A DNA stretch of 64,000 nt from CAWDCV01 sp963728125 (GCA_963728125.1 CAVSIZ010000010.1:124001-188000), one strand, 5' to 3'. Shown: positions 1-9,357, counted from the stretch's first letter. A program made the numbers and translations. Notes: a model not told the origin generated them from the sequence alone.

Positions 1-797
1 TTGCCCGCCTGCGCCAGGTGGTTCGGCAGGTCGTCGCCGAGGATCTCCAGCGCGCGCTGCACGCGGGCACCGGCGGCGACCGCCGCTCGGGCCGACCGGC
101 GCAGGTTGGCGTCGTCGAAGTTGGCCAGCCGGTTCGCGGTGGCGCGTACCTCGCGTCGCATCCGGCGCTCCTCCCAGGCGAGCACCGACTCGTGGGCGCC
201 CAGCCGAGTGAGCAACGCGCCGATGGCGTCGCCGTCGCGGACGACGACGCGGTCGACGCCGCGGACCTCGCGCGCCTTGGCGTGGACGCCAAGGCGGCGG
301 GCGGCACCGACCAGCGCCAGCGCGGCTTCCGGCCCCGGGCAGGTGACCTCGAGAGCGGATGACCGGCCCGGTTCGGTGAGCGAGCCGTGCGCGAGAAACG
401 CTCCGCGCCAGGCCGCTTCTGCGTCGCAGGTGGACCCGGACACCACCTGCGGCGGCAGGCCTCGCACCGGACGCCCACGACCGTCGAGAAGACCGGTCTG
501 TCGAGCCAGGGCCTCCCCGTCCTTGACGACGCGGACGACATAGCGGTTTCCCTTGCGCAGCCCACTTGGCGCCAGCACCACGATGTCGGAGGCATGCCCG
601 AAAACCTCCGCGATGTCACGACGCAGGCGGCGCGCCACGGAACCGGTGTCAAGCTCCGCCTCGACGACGATTCGGCCGGCGACGATGTGCAGGCCGCCCG
701 CGAATCGCAGCATCGACGAGACCTCGGCCTTACGGTCACAGGGCTTCGTCACCGGAAGGCGGCTGAGCTCGTCCTTGACCGCGGCGGTCATCGCCAT
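1..797 (-). CDS. whiA: WhiA, sporulation/cell-division transcription regulator (C-terminus cut by window edge)
   Basis: WhiA is a DNA-binding regulator with a LAGLIDADG-like N-terminal part and a C-terminal helix-turn-helix; in Streptomyces it works with WhiB to start sporulation septation. About 265 codons are visible, without an in-frame stop; the family is about 325 residues, so the C-terminal HTH end lies beyond the left edge. The N-terminus reads MAMTAAVKDELSRLPVTK, as in Streptomyces WhiA, followed by MLRFAGGLHIVAGR. I chose the ATG at 797 because of this match; it overlaps the yvcK stop by 10 nt (an ATG at 791 would overlap by 4). It is the last visible gene of the rapZ-yvcK-whiA unit, a very conserved Gram-positive trio. 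Confidence 0.95.
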   Translation of the reverse strand, partial: MAMTAAVKDELSRLPVTKPCDRKAEVSSMLRFAGGLHIVAGRIVVEAELDTGSVARRLRRDIAEVFGHASDIVVLAPSGLRKGNRYVVRVVKDGEALARQTGLLDGRGRPVRGLPPQVVSGSTCDAEAAWRGAFLAHGSLTEPGRSSALEVTCPGPEAALALVGAARRLGVHAKAREVRGVDRVVVRDGDAIGALLTRLGAHESVLAWEERRMRREVRATANRLANFDDANLRRSARAAVAAGARVQRALEILGDDLPNHLAQAG

Positions 798-1834
798 GAC
801 GCGATCCTTCCATGCCGCTCCGGCGGCGCGTGCTCGGGACCTTCCGGAGAAGCGTCGGGTGTGGTGAGGATCTCGGCGAACACCGCTGCCAAGCGCAACG
901 GGTCGTGCCGGGGGGTGCCGTCGTGGGCAGCAACATCGGCGAGTCGCAGCTCTGCACCCACCGAGGCAACGGCGCGCTGCAGCTCCCGCTCGTTCTCGAC
1001 CGCGCTTGCGTCAGCGAGGACGACGTCGAGTCGCAGGTCGGGAGCGTGAGCCGCGAGCACTTCGACGAGGTTGGCTTGGGAGAAGCCAGTGGTCTCCCCC
1101 GTCTGCGGAGCCAGGTTCAGGGTGACCAACCGGCGGGCTCGTGATGCCACAATTGCTCGCTCCAGGTCCGGAACGAGCAGGTGCGGAAGCACACTCGTGA
1201 ACCACGACCCTGGCCCGAGGATCACCCAGTCGGCCTCGTCGATGGCCGCAACTGCCTCGGCGCACGCGGGCGGATTCGCCGGTTCGAGCGCGATCGAGGC
1301 AACGCGCCCGGACGTGGACGCCACTGCGACTTGCCCGCGAACGGTCGTCACCTGCGTGGGATGCGCCGGGTCGCATCCCACGACCTCGGCAGCGATGTCG
1401 AGCGGTACGGCTGCCATGGGCAGCACCCGCCCCTGCGCGTCAAGCAGCTTCCCCACCCAGTCGAGCCCGGCGACCGGTTCCTGCAGCAGCTGCCACAGCG
1501 CGACGATGAGCAGGTTGCCCACGGCGTGATCGTGCAGCGGCCCGGCGCTGGTGAACCGATGCTGGACCACCTCGCTCCACGTCCGGCCCCAATCGTCGTC
1601 GCCGCACAGTGCCGCCAGCGCCATCCGCAGATCGCCGGGCGGAAGCACACCAAGCTCGCGGCGCAACCGACCACTTGAGCCACCGTCGTCGGCGACGGTC
1701 ACCACCGCGGTCAGCCGATGAGTGATTCGGCGCAACGCCGACAGCGAGGCAGCGAGGCCGTGGCCGCCGCCCAGCGCGACGACGCGTGGGCCCTCATGGT
1801 GCAGCGCGGGCGTCTCTGGTTCCTGCACCGTCAC
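788..1834 (-). CDS. yvcK: YvcK/CuvA-like gluconeogenesis and cell-shape factor (CofD-like fold)
   Basis: This 348-residue protein belongs to the YvcK family, which binds UDP-sugars and links carbon metabolism to peptidoglycan synthesis (CuvA in Mycobacterium). It has the CofD-like fold. The glycine-rich LGGGHG lies at residues 21-26 and the DDGGSSGRLRRELGVLPPGD block at about 49-68, both hallmarks of the family. The GTG start at 1834 overlaps the rapZ stop by 4 nt (GTGA), and its own end overlaps whiA, so the three genes are probably translationally coupled. No enzymatic activity should be assumed; CofD itself is a transferase, but YvcK proteins are thought to act as sensors. Confidence 0.93.
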   Translation of the reverse strand: MTVQEPETPALHHEGPRVVALGGGHGLAASLSALRRITHRLTAVVTVADDGGSSGRLRRELGVLPPGDLRMALAALCGDDDWGRTWSEVVQHRFTSAGPLHDHAVGNLLIVALWQLLQEPVAGLDWVGKLLDAQGRVLPMAAVPLDIAAEVVGCDPAHPTQVTTVRGQVAVASTSGRVASIALEPANPPACAEAVAAIDEADWVILGPGSWFTSVLPHLLVPDLERAIVASRARRLVTLNLAPQTGETTGFSQANLVEVLAAHAPDLRLDVVLADASAVENERELQRAVASVGAELRLADVAAHDGTPRHDPLRLAAVFAEILTTPDASPEGPEHAPPERHGRIASWR

Positions 1835-2721
1835 TCACGACCCAGGTCGCGGTGCACGACCAGGGTCTGCATGCCACCGTCCCGCAGCCGCCCGGCAAGC
1901 GCCTCAGCCATGGCAACGCTGCGGTGCTTTCCCCCGGTACAACCAACGGCGACCGTGACGTACCGCTTGCCCTCCCGCACGAACCCCTCGGCCACCAGCT
2001 CGAGCACATCGCGATACCGATCGAGGAACTCGACAGCCCCCTTTTGCGTGAGCACATAGTCAGACACGTCGGGGTCCAGCCCGGTCTGCGGGCGCAGCTC
2101 CGGCACCCAGTGCGGGTTGGGGAGGAACCGGCAGTCGACAACGAGGTCAGCGTCGACAGGGATGCCGTACTTGTAACCGAATGACACCAGCGTCGCGCGT
2201 ACGGTCGGCTGGTCGTCGTCGCTGAACGCGGAGATCAGCTTCGCGGCGAGTTGATGGACATTGAGAACCGAAGTGTCGATGACGAGGTCGGCGTCGGCGC
2301 GCAGATCTCGCAGGTATTCGCGCTCGGCGGCGATGCCGTCAAGGACACGGCCGGCGCCCTGCAGTGGATGCGGTCGGCGCACACTCTCGAATCGCCGTAC
2401 CAGCGCCTCGTCGCTGGCCTCCAGGAACACCACGCGCGGGTCGATGCCCCGGCTAGCAAGCTCCTGGAGGGCTGCGTTCAGGTGGGTGAAGAACTGGCGG
2501 CTGCGAACGTCAGCGACGACCCCGATCCGGTCAGGTGCGTTCTGCGACGAGCCGTCCAGGTCGAGCAGCGTCGGGAGCAGCGCCGGCGGCAGGTTGTCGA
2601 CGACGAACCAGCCGAGGTCCTCGAGGACGTCGGCAGCCGTGCTGCGCCCCGCACCGGACATGCCAGTAACGATGACAACGTCGGGCTTGCCGGGACGTGC
2701 CGGTCCGTCGACCTGGTTCAC
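1831..2721 (-). CDS. rapZ: RapZ/YvcJ family nucleotide-binding protein
   Basis: The product is 296 residues. It has a P-loop GMSGAGRS near residues 20-27 followed by LGWFVVDNLPPALL, and the C-terminal family blocks CRFLPNPHWVPELRPQTGLD and GCTGGKHRSV. In E. coli RapZ is an RNA-binding adaptor that feeds the GlmZ small RNA to RNase E; in Gram-positives (YvcJ) it is an NTP-binding protein without that RNA partner, so the actinobacterial role is open. The GTG start overlaps the uvrC stop by 4 nt and its stop overlaps the yvcK start by 4 nt. Confidence 0.93.
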   Translation of the reverse strand: MNQVDGPARPGKPDVVIVTGMSGAGRSTAADVLEDLGWFVVDNLPPALLPTLLDLDGSSQNAPDRIGVVADVRSRQFFTHLNAALQELASRGIDPRVVFLEASDEALVRRFESVRRPHPLQGAGRVLDGIAAEREYLRDLRADADLVIDTSVLNVHQLAAKLISAFSDDDQPTVRATLVSFGYKYGIPVDADLVVDCRFLPNPHWVPELRPQTGLDPDVSDYVLTQKGAVEFLDRYRDVLELVAEGFVREGKRYVTVAVGCTGGKHRSVAMAEALAGRLRDGGMQTLVVHRDLGRE

Positions 2722-4784
2722 GCGATGCTCTCCTCTGCCGCGGATGCTGGCTCCGCGTCGTCGAGTATCTCCCCCGTTGCCGTGTTGACCGCGGGCGCGG
2801 TCGCGCGCCGGGTCGCGCGCTGCTCGGAGAGTGCTTGGACGATCGCCTCCGCTGTCCGGCGGCCGATGCCGGGAACCTCCGCGACCTCGTCCGCGCTGGC
2901 GGCACTCAGCCGGCGCAACGAGCCGAAGTGGCGCAGCAGCGCCGTGCGCCGTACTTCGCCCAGACCCGGGATGCCATCGAGCGCGCTACGGGTCATGGAC
3001 TTCGAGCGGCGCTGCCGGTGGTGGGCGATGGCGAACCGGTGTGCCTCGTCGCGGACCCGCTGCAGCAGGTAGAGCCCTTCGCTGGTGCGCGGTAGCACCA
3101 CGGGGTCGTCCACACCGGGCAGCCACACCTCTTCCAGCCGCTTCGCCAGGCCGCACAGTGCCAGGTCATCGATGCCAAGCTCGTCGAGGGCGCGCTGGGC
3201 GGCGGCAACCTGCGGTGCTCCGCCGTCGACGACGACGAGTTGTGGCGGGTACGCGAATCGCCGCGGCCGTCCCGTCTCGGGATCGACCGCGGGGGGGAGC
3301 TGCCCGCCGGCCTGTTCGGCAGCGGCGATCCGGTCGAGGTCGTCGTCGGGGTCGATGTCGAGCTCGACGAGCTCACCGGTCTCGGCGCGTGACTCGAGAT
3401 AGCGGCGGAAGCGGCGGGTGATGACTTCGAAGATCGCGGCGACGTCATTCTGCCCGTCGATCCCGCGGATGGTGAACCGCCGGTACTCGCTCTTGCGCGC
3501 CAGCCCGTCCTCGAACACCACCATCGACGCGACAACCTCGCTGCCCTGCAGGTTCGACACGTCGTAGCACTCGATGCGCAGCGGCGCCTGCTGCAGGCCG
3601 AGCGCGCGCTGGATCTCGTCGAGAGCGCGGCTTCGGGTGGTGAGGTCGCTCGCGCGCTTGGTCTTGTGGAGACCGAGCGCCTGCTGCGCATTGCGCGCCA
3701 CGGTCTCCATGAGCGCTCGCTTGTCGCCGCGCTGCGGGACGCGCAGCGAGACCCGCGAGCCACGCAGCCCTGACAGCCACGTTGTCACCGCGTCGACGTC
3801 CGGTGGTTGCTCGGGGACAAGCACCTCGCGCGGGACGGCGTCCCCGGCTTCGCCGCCGTACACCTGGCTCAGGAACTGCTCGACAAGGTCGCCGGTCGTG
3901 ACCGCTTCGACCTTGTCGACCACCCACCCGCGCTGACCGCGTACGCGACCGCCACGCACGTAGAACACCTGCACGGCGGCTTCGAGCTGGTCTTGGGCGA
4001 GGGCGATGACGTCGGCATCGGTGCCATCGCCAAACACGATTGCCTGCTTCTCGAGGGCTCGGTTCAGCGCGCCGATGTCGTCGCGCAACCGGGCGGCGCG
4101 TTCGTACTCCTGCTCCGCCGCGGCCGCCTGCATCTGCTTCTCGAGGCGGCGGATGTAGGTCGCGGTCTGGCCCGACATGAAGTCGCAGAAGTCGTCGACA
4201 ATGCGGCGGTGCTCGTCCGCGGTCACCCGCCCGACGCAGGGGGCGGAGCACTTGCCGATGTAGCCCAGCAGGCACGGCCGCCCAACTTGGCCCGCGCGCT
4301 TGAATACGCCGTTGCTACATGTGCGGGCGGGGAAGACGCGCAGCAGTAGGTCGAGCGTTTCGCGGATGGCCCACGCATGCGAGTACGGCCCGAAGTAGCG
4401 CACCCCCTTGCGCTTGGCACCGCGCATCACCATGAGGCGCGGGTACTCCTCGTACAGCGTGACTGCGAGGCTCGGGTACGACTTGTCGTCGCGGTAGCGG
4501 ACGTTGAAGCGCGGGTCGAACTCCTTGATCCAGGAGTACTCCAGCTGCAGCGCCTCGACCTCGGTGTTGACCACAGTCCACTCGACGGCGGCGGCCGACG
4601 TCACCATGGCGAGGGTGCGCGGATGCAGGTTCGAGGTGTCCTGGAAGTACGACGACAGCCGCGAGCGCAGGCTTTTCGCCTTGCCGACGTAGATCACCCG
4701 TCGGTTCTCGTCGCGGAACCGGTAGACGCCCGGCGAGTCAGGAATCGACCCCGGCGTGGGCCGATACGTCGCCGGGCTTGCCAC
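2718..4784 (-). CDS. uvrC: Excinuclease ABC subunit C
   Basis: UvrC makes the two incisions around a lesion in nucleotide excision repair after UvrAB damage recognition. The 688-residue product shows an N-terminal GIY-YIG nuclease (SPGVYRFRDENRRVIYVGKA at about residues 18-37), a UVR motif (EYERAARLRDDIGALNRALE, residues about 210-230) that binds UvrB, the RNase H-like nuclease (RIECYDVSNLQGSEVVASM, about 410) and two helix-hairpin-helix motifs near the C-terminus (LDGIPGLGEVR, VAEVPGIGRRTAEAIV). The GTG start is at 4784. It is followed without a gap by rapZ-yvcK-whiA. uvrA and uvrB are 1-8 kb away, separated by unrelated genes. Confidence 0.97.
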   Translation of the reverse strand: MASPATYRPTPGSIPDSPGVYRFRDENRRVIYVGKAKSLRSRLSSYFQDTSNLHPRTLAMVTSAAAVEWTVVNTEVEALQLEYSWIKEFDPRFNVRYRDDKSYPSLAVTLYEEYPRLMVMRGAKRKGVRYFGPYSHAWAIRETLDLLLRVFPARTCSNGVFKRAGQVGRPCLLGYIGKCSAPCVGRVTADEHRRIVDDFCDFMSGQTATYIRRLEKQMQAAAAEQEYERAARLRDDIGALNRALEKQAIVFGDGTDADVIALAQDQLEAAVQVFYVRGGRVRGQRGWVVDKVEAVTTGDLVEQFLSQVYGGEAGDAVPREVLVPEQPPDVDAVTTWLSGLRGSRVSLRVPQRGDKRALMETVARNAQQALGLHKTKRASDLTTRSRALDEIQRALGLQQAPLRIECYDVSNLQGSEVVASMVVFEDGLARKSEYRRFTIRGIDGQNDVAAIFEVITRRFRRYLESRAETGELVELDIDPDDDLDRIAAAEQAGGQLPPAVDPETGRPRRFAYPPQLVVVDGGAPQVAAAQRALDELGIDDLALCGLAKRLEEVWLPGVDDPVVLPRTSEGLYLLQRVRDEAHRFAIAHHRQRRSKSMTRSALDGIPGLGEVRRTALLRHFGSLRRLSAASADEVAEVPGIGRRTAEAIVQALSEQRATRRATAPAVNTATGEILDDAEPASAAEESIA

Positions 4785-4839
4785 GCGTCCCAGCCTAGGC
4801 GGGGCCGCGATGAAGAAACTGCGATCGGCTGGGAGCCGA

Positions 4840-5373
4840 TCAGGTCAGGACGACGTCCTCACCTGACACCGCCACGTTCGCGGTCGGCAGCGGTGCGGTC
4901 GCTGGCCCGCGAAGCACCGCACCCGTTAGTGAGTATTGGCTGCCGTGGCAGGGGCAGTTCAGCTGTTCACCAGCGACGGCCACCGTGCAGCGCTGGTGGG
5001 TGCAGATGGCGCTCAAGCCGGTGAAGTCGTCGGCGGACGCCTGCACGACGACGTACTTCTCGCCGTCCGGCGCCTCGACGATCACCGCTCCGCCCACGGG
5101 CACGTCGGCCGCCTTGGTGAGGACCGGCCCGCTGGCGGCAGCGGGGTCGGTCGGAGCGGCCTCGCTGGTTGGTGCCGCGCTGCTGGCGGTCGCGGTCGGC
5201 GACTCCGTGGTGCCACCGGTCGTTGTCCCACCGTCGTCGCCGCCGCAAGCAGCGAGCGCTGTCCCGGACAAGCCCACGGCACCAGCAAGCGCCGAGTAGC
5301 GCAGCACTCTGCGGCGCGTCAGGGCGCTGGATTCGGTAGGACCGTCGTCGTCGTGAATCGTCTGGATCGACAT
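4840..5373 (-). CDS. Rieske (2Fe-2S) lipoprotein with twin-arginine signal
   Basis: A small (177-residue) exported iron-sulfur protein, probably an electron carrier on the outer face of the membrane. The N-terminus has a twin-arginine stretch (LTRRRVLRYSALAGAVGL) ending in a lipobox (ALAAC, Cys at about residue 43), so it should be folded in the cytoplasm, exported by Tat and lipid-anchored. A low-complexity Gly/Thr/Ser/Ala linker follows, then a Rieske domain with CTHQRC and CPCHGSQYSLTG, the two Cys-His pairs that hold the 2Fe-2S cluster. The ATG at 5373 is preceded by a GGAGGGGG ribosome site; upstream in-frame ATGs at 5406 and 5472 would only add residues before the Tat signal. Its redox partner is not evident from the neighbours (uvrC and uvrA). 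Confidence 0.9.
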   Translation of the reverse strand: MSIQTIHDDDGPTESSALTRRRVLRYSALAGAVGLSGTALAACGGDDGGTTTGGTTESPTATASSAAPTSEAAPTDPAAASGPVLTKAADVPVGGAVIVEAPDGEKYVVVQASADDFTGLSAICTHQRCTVAVAGEQLNCPCHGSQYSLTGAVLRGPATAPLPTANVAVSGEDVVLT

Positions 5374-5541
5374 GTGCAGGGGCTCCCCCTCCGCCTGAAG
5401 GCTCATTGGCACTCGACGTTCGCCGGTGAACTCGTTCTCCATGCAACGATCTCCAACGATCTCTTGGTGCAACGATCAGGTTCTCCACGCCGTTCACGCC
5501 GGCAGGGCACGAATGCATAACGACCGCGCGGCACAGACGCG

Positions 5542-8433
5542 CTAGGCCAGTGCCCGGGCTCGCTTCCGGCCGCGGGTGCGAGTTGCCCCGACGCGATCGC
5601 CGAGCAGCCGGCGCAGGAACTGCCCCGTATAGCTCTCCTCGACGGCCGCCACGTCCTCCGGCGTCCCCTCGGCGATGACCAGGCCGCCACCGGAACCACC
5701 CTCTGGTCCGAGGTCGATGACCCAGTCGGCAGTCTTGATGACATCGAGGTTGTGCTCGATGACGATCACCGTGTTGCCCTGCTCGACGAGCTTCCCCAGC
5801 ACGCCGAGCAGCTTGCGGACGTCTTCGAAGTGCAGGCCGGTTGTCGGCTCGTCGAGCACGTACACGGTGCGCCCGGTCGACCGCTTCTGCAGCTCGGAGG
5901 CGAGCTTTACCCGCTGTGCCTCGCCGCCCGACAGGGTCGGCGCCGCCTGGCCGAGCCGCACGTAGCCCAGCCCGACATCGTTCAGCGTCCGCAGGTGCCG
6001 GGCGATGACGGGCACGGCGGCGAAGAAGTCCCTGGCCTCCTCGATCGGCATGTCGAGGACCTCGGCAATCGTCTTGCCCTTGAAGTGGACCTCGAGCGTT
6101 TCCCGGTTGTAGCGGGCGCCGTGGCAGACCTCGCACGGCACGTAGACGTCCGGGAGAAAGTTCATCTCGATCTTGATCGTGCCGTCGCCTGAGCACGCTT
6201 CGCAGCGCCCGCCCTTGACGTTGAACGAGAACCGTCCGGGCTGGTAGCCGCGGATCTTCGCCTCGGTGGTCTCGGCGAACAACCGGCGGATGGCATCGAA
6301 GACACCGGTGTACGTCGCGGGGTTGCTGCGCGGCGTCCGTCCGATCGCGCTCTGGTCGACGTGCACGACCTTGTCGACCTTGTCGGTGCCGGAGATACGC
6401 CGGTGCCGCCCGGGGACCGCGCGCGCACCGTTGAGCTCGCGGGCCAGCGCGCTGTAGAGGATGTCGTTGACCAGGGTCGACTTGCCGGAGCCGGACACGC
6501 CGGTGATGGCGACCAGGCAACCGAGGGGGACGGAAACAGTCACGTCGCGCAAGTTGTGCTCGCGGGCCCCGTGAATGGTGAGTTCGTGCCCGGGCACCCG
6601 CATCCGGCGAATGTCGGGGACCGGGATCGCGCGCCGACCGGACAGGTAGTCGCCAGTGATCGAGTGCTCACTGGCGAGCAGGTCATCGACCGTTCCTGAC
6701 ACGACGATCTGGCCGCCGTGCTCCCCCGCGCCGGGTCCGATATCGACGACCCAGTCGGCGACGCGGATGGTGTCCTCATCGTGCTCGACCACGATGAGGG
6801 TGTTTCCGAGGTTGCGCAGGCGCACCAGCGTCTCGATGAGCCGATGGTTGTCACGCTGGTGCAGACCGATGGACGGCTCATCGAGGACGTAGAGCACCCC
6901 GACGAGTCCCGAGCCGATCTGGGTGGCGAGTCGGATCCGCTGCGCTTCCCCGCCGGCAAGCGTCGCCGCCGGGCGAGACAGTGACAGGTAGTCCAGCCCG
7001 ACGTCCACGAGGAACGACAGCCGCTCGTTGACCTCCTTGAGCACGCGCTCGGCGATCTGGCGCTCGCGCGGGCTCAGGTCGAGGGTGCGCAGGAAATGCG
7101 CACACTCGCCGATCGGCATCGCGGCGATGTCGGAGATCGACCGGCCACCGAGGGTCACCGCGAGGGACACCGGCTTCAGCCTGGCTCCCTTGCAGACGGG
7201 ACACGGCACCTCGCGCATGTAGCCCTCGAACCGTTCCCGGCTGGTGTCGCTCTCCGCCTCCGCGTGGCGTCGCTCGACGAACGGGACGACGCCCTCGAAC
7301 CGGGTGTAGTACGAGCGCTCGCGCCCGTACCGGTTGGCGTAGCGCACGTGCACCTGGTCGTCGTACCCGCGCAGAACCGCCGCCTGAGCGCGCGCCGGCA
7401 GCCGCTCCCATGGCGTGTCCATCCGGAACCCGACCGCCTCGGACAACGCGACGACAAGCCGGGTGAAGTACTCGCTGGTCTGCCCGGCCGACCATGGCGC
7501 CACCGCTCCATCGGCCAGCGATCGGGTCGGGTCGGGGATGACCAGCTCCGGGTCGACCTCGAGCCGGGTGCCGAGACCCGTGCACTCCGGGCAGGCGCCG
7601 AACGGCGAGTTGAACGAGAACGACCGCGGCTCGAGCTCCTCGAAGGACAGGTCGTCGTACAGGCAGGCGAGGTGTTCGGAGAAGACCCGCTCGCGATGTG
7701 GGTCATCCTCGGGGAGGTCGACGAAGTCGAGGGTGACCAGCCCGCCGCCCAGCCCCAGCGCGGTCTCGACCGAGTCGGTCAGGCGCCGCTTCGACGATGG
7801 CTGGACCGTGAGCCGGTCGACTACCACGTCGATCGTGTGCTTTTCCTGCTTCTTCAGCGTGGGCGGCTGCGTGAGCGAGTGGACGACGCCATCGACCCGC
7901 ACCCTGCTGTACCCCTTGGTCTGCAACTCACGAAAGAGCTCGCCGTACTCCCCCTTGCGGGCGCGAACGACTGGCGCGAGCACCTGGAAGCGGCTGCCCT
8001 CCTCGAGCTCGAGGACACGGTCGACGATCTGCTGCGGTGTCTGCCGGGCGATCGGCCGCCCGCACACCGGACAGTGCGGTCGGCCGGCGCGGGCGTACAG
8101 CAGCCGCAGGTAGTCGTAGACCTCGGTGATCGTCCCGACGGTCGACCTCGGGTTGCGGCTGGTGGACTTCTGGTCGATCGACACCGCGGGCGACAAACCC
8201 TCGATGAAGTCGACGTCGGGCTTGTCCATCTGCCCGAGGAACTGACGCGCGTACGCCGACAACGATTCGACGTACCGCCGCTGACCCTCGGCGAAGATCG
8301 TGTCGAAGGCAAGGCTGGACTTCCCGGACCCGGACAGTCCGGTGAAAACGATCAGCGCATCGCGCGGCAGATCAATCGAGACGTCCTTGAGGTTGTGTTC
8401 GCGGGCGCCACGCACAAGGAGACGGTCGGCCAC
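5542..8433 (-). CDS. uvrA: Excinuclease ABC subunit A
   Basis: UvrA is the damage-sensing ATPase of nucleotide excision repair and loads UvrB. The 963-residue product has the usual two ABC modules: Walker A GLSGSGKSSLAFDT near residues 32-45 and GVSGSGKSTLVNDI near 640, each with an ABC signature (LAGGEAQRIRLATQIGSG; LSGGEAQRVKLASELQ). Zinc-binding cysteines are seen in CPVCGRPI, CPECTGLG and the C-terminal pair GGRCEACSGDG / CEVCHGARY. The GTG start at 8433 gives the canonical N-terminus MADRLLVRGAREHNLKDV. No actinobacterial SOS box was seen upstream; three 14-bp direct repeats lie there instead (8451-8492). Confidence 0.97.
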   Translation of the reverse strand: MADRLLVRGAREHNLKDVSIDLPRDALIVFTGLSGSGKSSLAFDTIFAEGQRRYVESLSAYARQFLGQMDKPDVDFIEGLSPAVSIDQKSTSRNPRSTVGTITEVYDYLRLLYARAGRPHCPVCGRPIARQTPQQIVDRVLELEEGSRFQVLAPVVRARKGEYGELFRELQTKGYSRVRVDGVVHSLTQPPTLKKQEKHTIDVVVDRLTVQPSSKRRLTDSVETALGLGGGLVTLDFVDLPEDDPHRERVFSEHLACLYDDLSFEELEPRSFSFNSPFGACPECTGLGTRLEVDPELVIPDPTRSLADGAVAPWSAGQTSEYFTRLVVALSEAVGFRMDTPWERLPARAQAAVLRGYDDQVHVRYANRYGRERSYYTRFEGVVPFVERRHAEAESDTSRERFEGYMREVPCPVCKGARLKPVSLAVTLGGRSISDIAAMPIGECAHFLRTLDLSPRERQIAERVLKEVNERLSFLVDVGLDYLSLSRPAATLAGGEAQRIRLATQIGSGLVGVLYVLDEPSIGLHQRDNHRLIETLVRLRNLGNTLIVVEHDEDTIRVADWVVDIGPGAGEHGGQIVVSGTVDDLLASEHSITGDYLSGRRAIPVPDIRRMRVPGHELTIHGAREHNLRDVTVSVPLGCLVAITGVSGSGKSTLVNDILYSALARELNGARAVPGRHRRISGTDKVDKVVHVDQSAIGRTPRSNPATYTGVFDAIRRLFAETTEAKIRGYQPGRFSFNVKGGRCEACSGDGTIKIEMNFLPDVYVPCEVCHGARYNRETLEVHFKGKTIAEVLDMPIEEARDFFAAVPVIARHLRTLNDVGLGYVRLGQAAPTLSGGEAQRVKLASELQKRSTGRTVYVLDEPTTGLHFEDVRKLLGVLGKLVEQGNTVIVIEHNLDVIKTADWVIDLGPEGGSGGGLVIAEGTPEDVAAVEESYTGQFLRRLLGDRVGATRTRGRKRARALA

Positions 8434-8450
8434 AGTGCCCTTCAGCTGGG

Positions 8451-8492
8451 TTGAATCGGCTGTGTTGAATCAGCTGTGTTGAATCAGCAGGG
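8451..8492. repeat. Three tandem 14-bp repeats upstream of uvrA
   Basis: Three head-to-tail copies of TTGAATCRGCTGTG (8451-8464, 8465-8478; the third copy at 8479-8492 ends in AGGG) start 18 bp upstream of the uvrA GTG, in the divergent space between uvrA and the metallo-beta-lactamase gene. They could be operator repeats for either gene or simple slippage products; nothing in the sequence decides. The rest of 8434-8626 holds only the ribosome site of the next gene. Confidence 0.6.
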
Positions 8493-8626
8493 TCGGGGTG
8501 GGCGTGGGGAAGACCGGCCCATGGTAAGTGGCTCCCCCGACAGTTCCGCGAGTCGGGATGGCGGGCCAGGCAAGTACGCTCCGAACGCAGCGCTGGAACT
8601 CGAGATTTGATTCCCCGGAGGTCTTC

Positions 8627-9277
8627 GTGCCCTACCACGGCAACGTCCGCGTCGGCGGCCCGGCGGACCTGCGCGACCTCGCCGACCTGCAGATAACCAA
8701 GATCGCGGTCGGGCCCATGGACAACAACGCCTACCTGTTGCGCTCGCCGCAGACGGGCGAGACGTTGCTCATTGACGCCGCCGCCGAACCCGACCGCCTC
8801 CTCGGCGTGGTCGAGGACGGCATCGACAAAGTCGTCACGACGCACCGCCATCCAGATCACTGGCAGGCGCTGGCCGCGGTCGTCGACGCAACAGGCGCTA
8901 AGACGGCAGCGCACGCCCTGGACGCGCCGAAGCTCCCGGTGGCCGTCGATGACCTGCTCGAGGACGGCGCCAGCATCGCGGTGGGCAACGCGCGGCTGGA
9001 GGTCATCCACCTGGTCGGGCATACACCGGGCAGCATCGCTCTGCTGTACGACGACCCGCGCGAGCGGGCTCACCTGTTCACGGGGGACTCGCTGTTCCCC
9101 GGCGGTCCCGGCAAGACCACCAGCCCGGCCGACTTCACTGCGCTCATGGACGACCTCGAGGACAAGGTCTTCGGCCGCCTTCCGGACGAGACGTGGGTCT
9201 ATCCCGGGCACGGCAAGGACACGACGCTCGGCGTCGAGCGCCCTCACCTGGCCGAATGGCGAGCCCGCGGCTGGTAG
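8627..9277 (+). CDS. Metallo-beta-lactamase fold hydrolase, glyoxalase II-like
   Basis: A 216-residue MBL-fold enzyme. The metal ligands are visible: THRHPDHWQAL (HxHxDH, about residues 79-89), GHTPGS (about 138), FTGDSLFPGGPG (about 159) and a final YPGHGKDT histidine. The layout resembles hydroxyacylglutathione hydrolase-like proteins; in Actinobacteria, which use mycothiol, the thioester substrate is unknown. I chose the GTG at 8627 because GGAGG lies 5 nt upstream; an open frame extends further 5' but lacks family similarity. It is a lone plus-strand gene, divergent from uvrA and convergent with terC. Confidence 0.88.
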   Translation: MPYHGNVRVGGPADLRDLADLQITKIAVGPMDNNAYLLRSPQTGETLLIDAAAEPDRLLGVVEDGIDKVVTTHRHPDHWQALAAVVDATGAKTAAHALDAPKLPVAVDDLLEDGASIAVGNARLEVIHLVGHTPGSIALLYDDPRERAHLFTGDSLFPGGPGKTTSPADFTALMDDLEDKVFGRLPDETWVYPGHGKDTTLGVERPHLAEWRARGW

Positions 9278-9307
9278 CGCCTACGCCCGTCCAACGCCAG
9301 CACAAGG

Positions 9308-9357
9308 CTCGTGTCAGAACGTGACGCGGCCATAGGCGCGCGTCGTTCTGACACGAG
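9308..9357. terminator. Long inverted repeat, probable bidirectional terminator
   Basis: A perfect 14-bp inverted repeat (CTCGTGTCAGAACG at 9308-9321, CGTTCTGACACGAG at 9344-9357) with an inner ACGCG/CGCGT pairing (9324-9328 with 9339-9343). It sits between the convergent ends of the hydrolase gene and terC, so it can serve both as an intrinsic terminator. A short TTT follows on the plus strand. It shares its core with the hairpin at 29348-29399. Confidence 0.7.
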
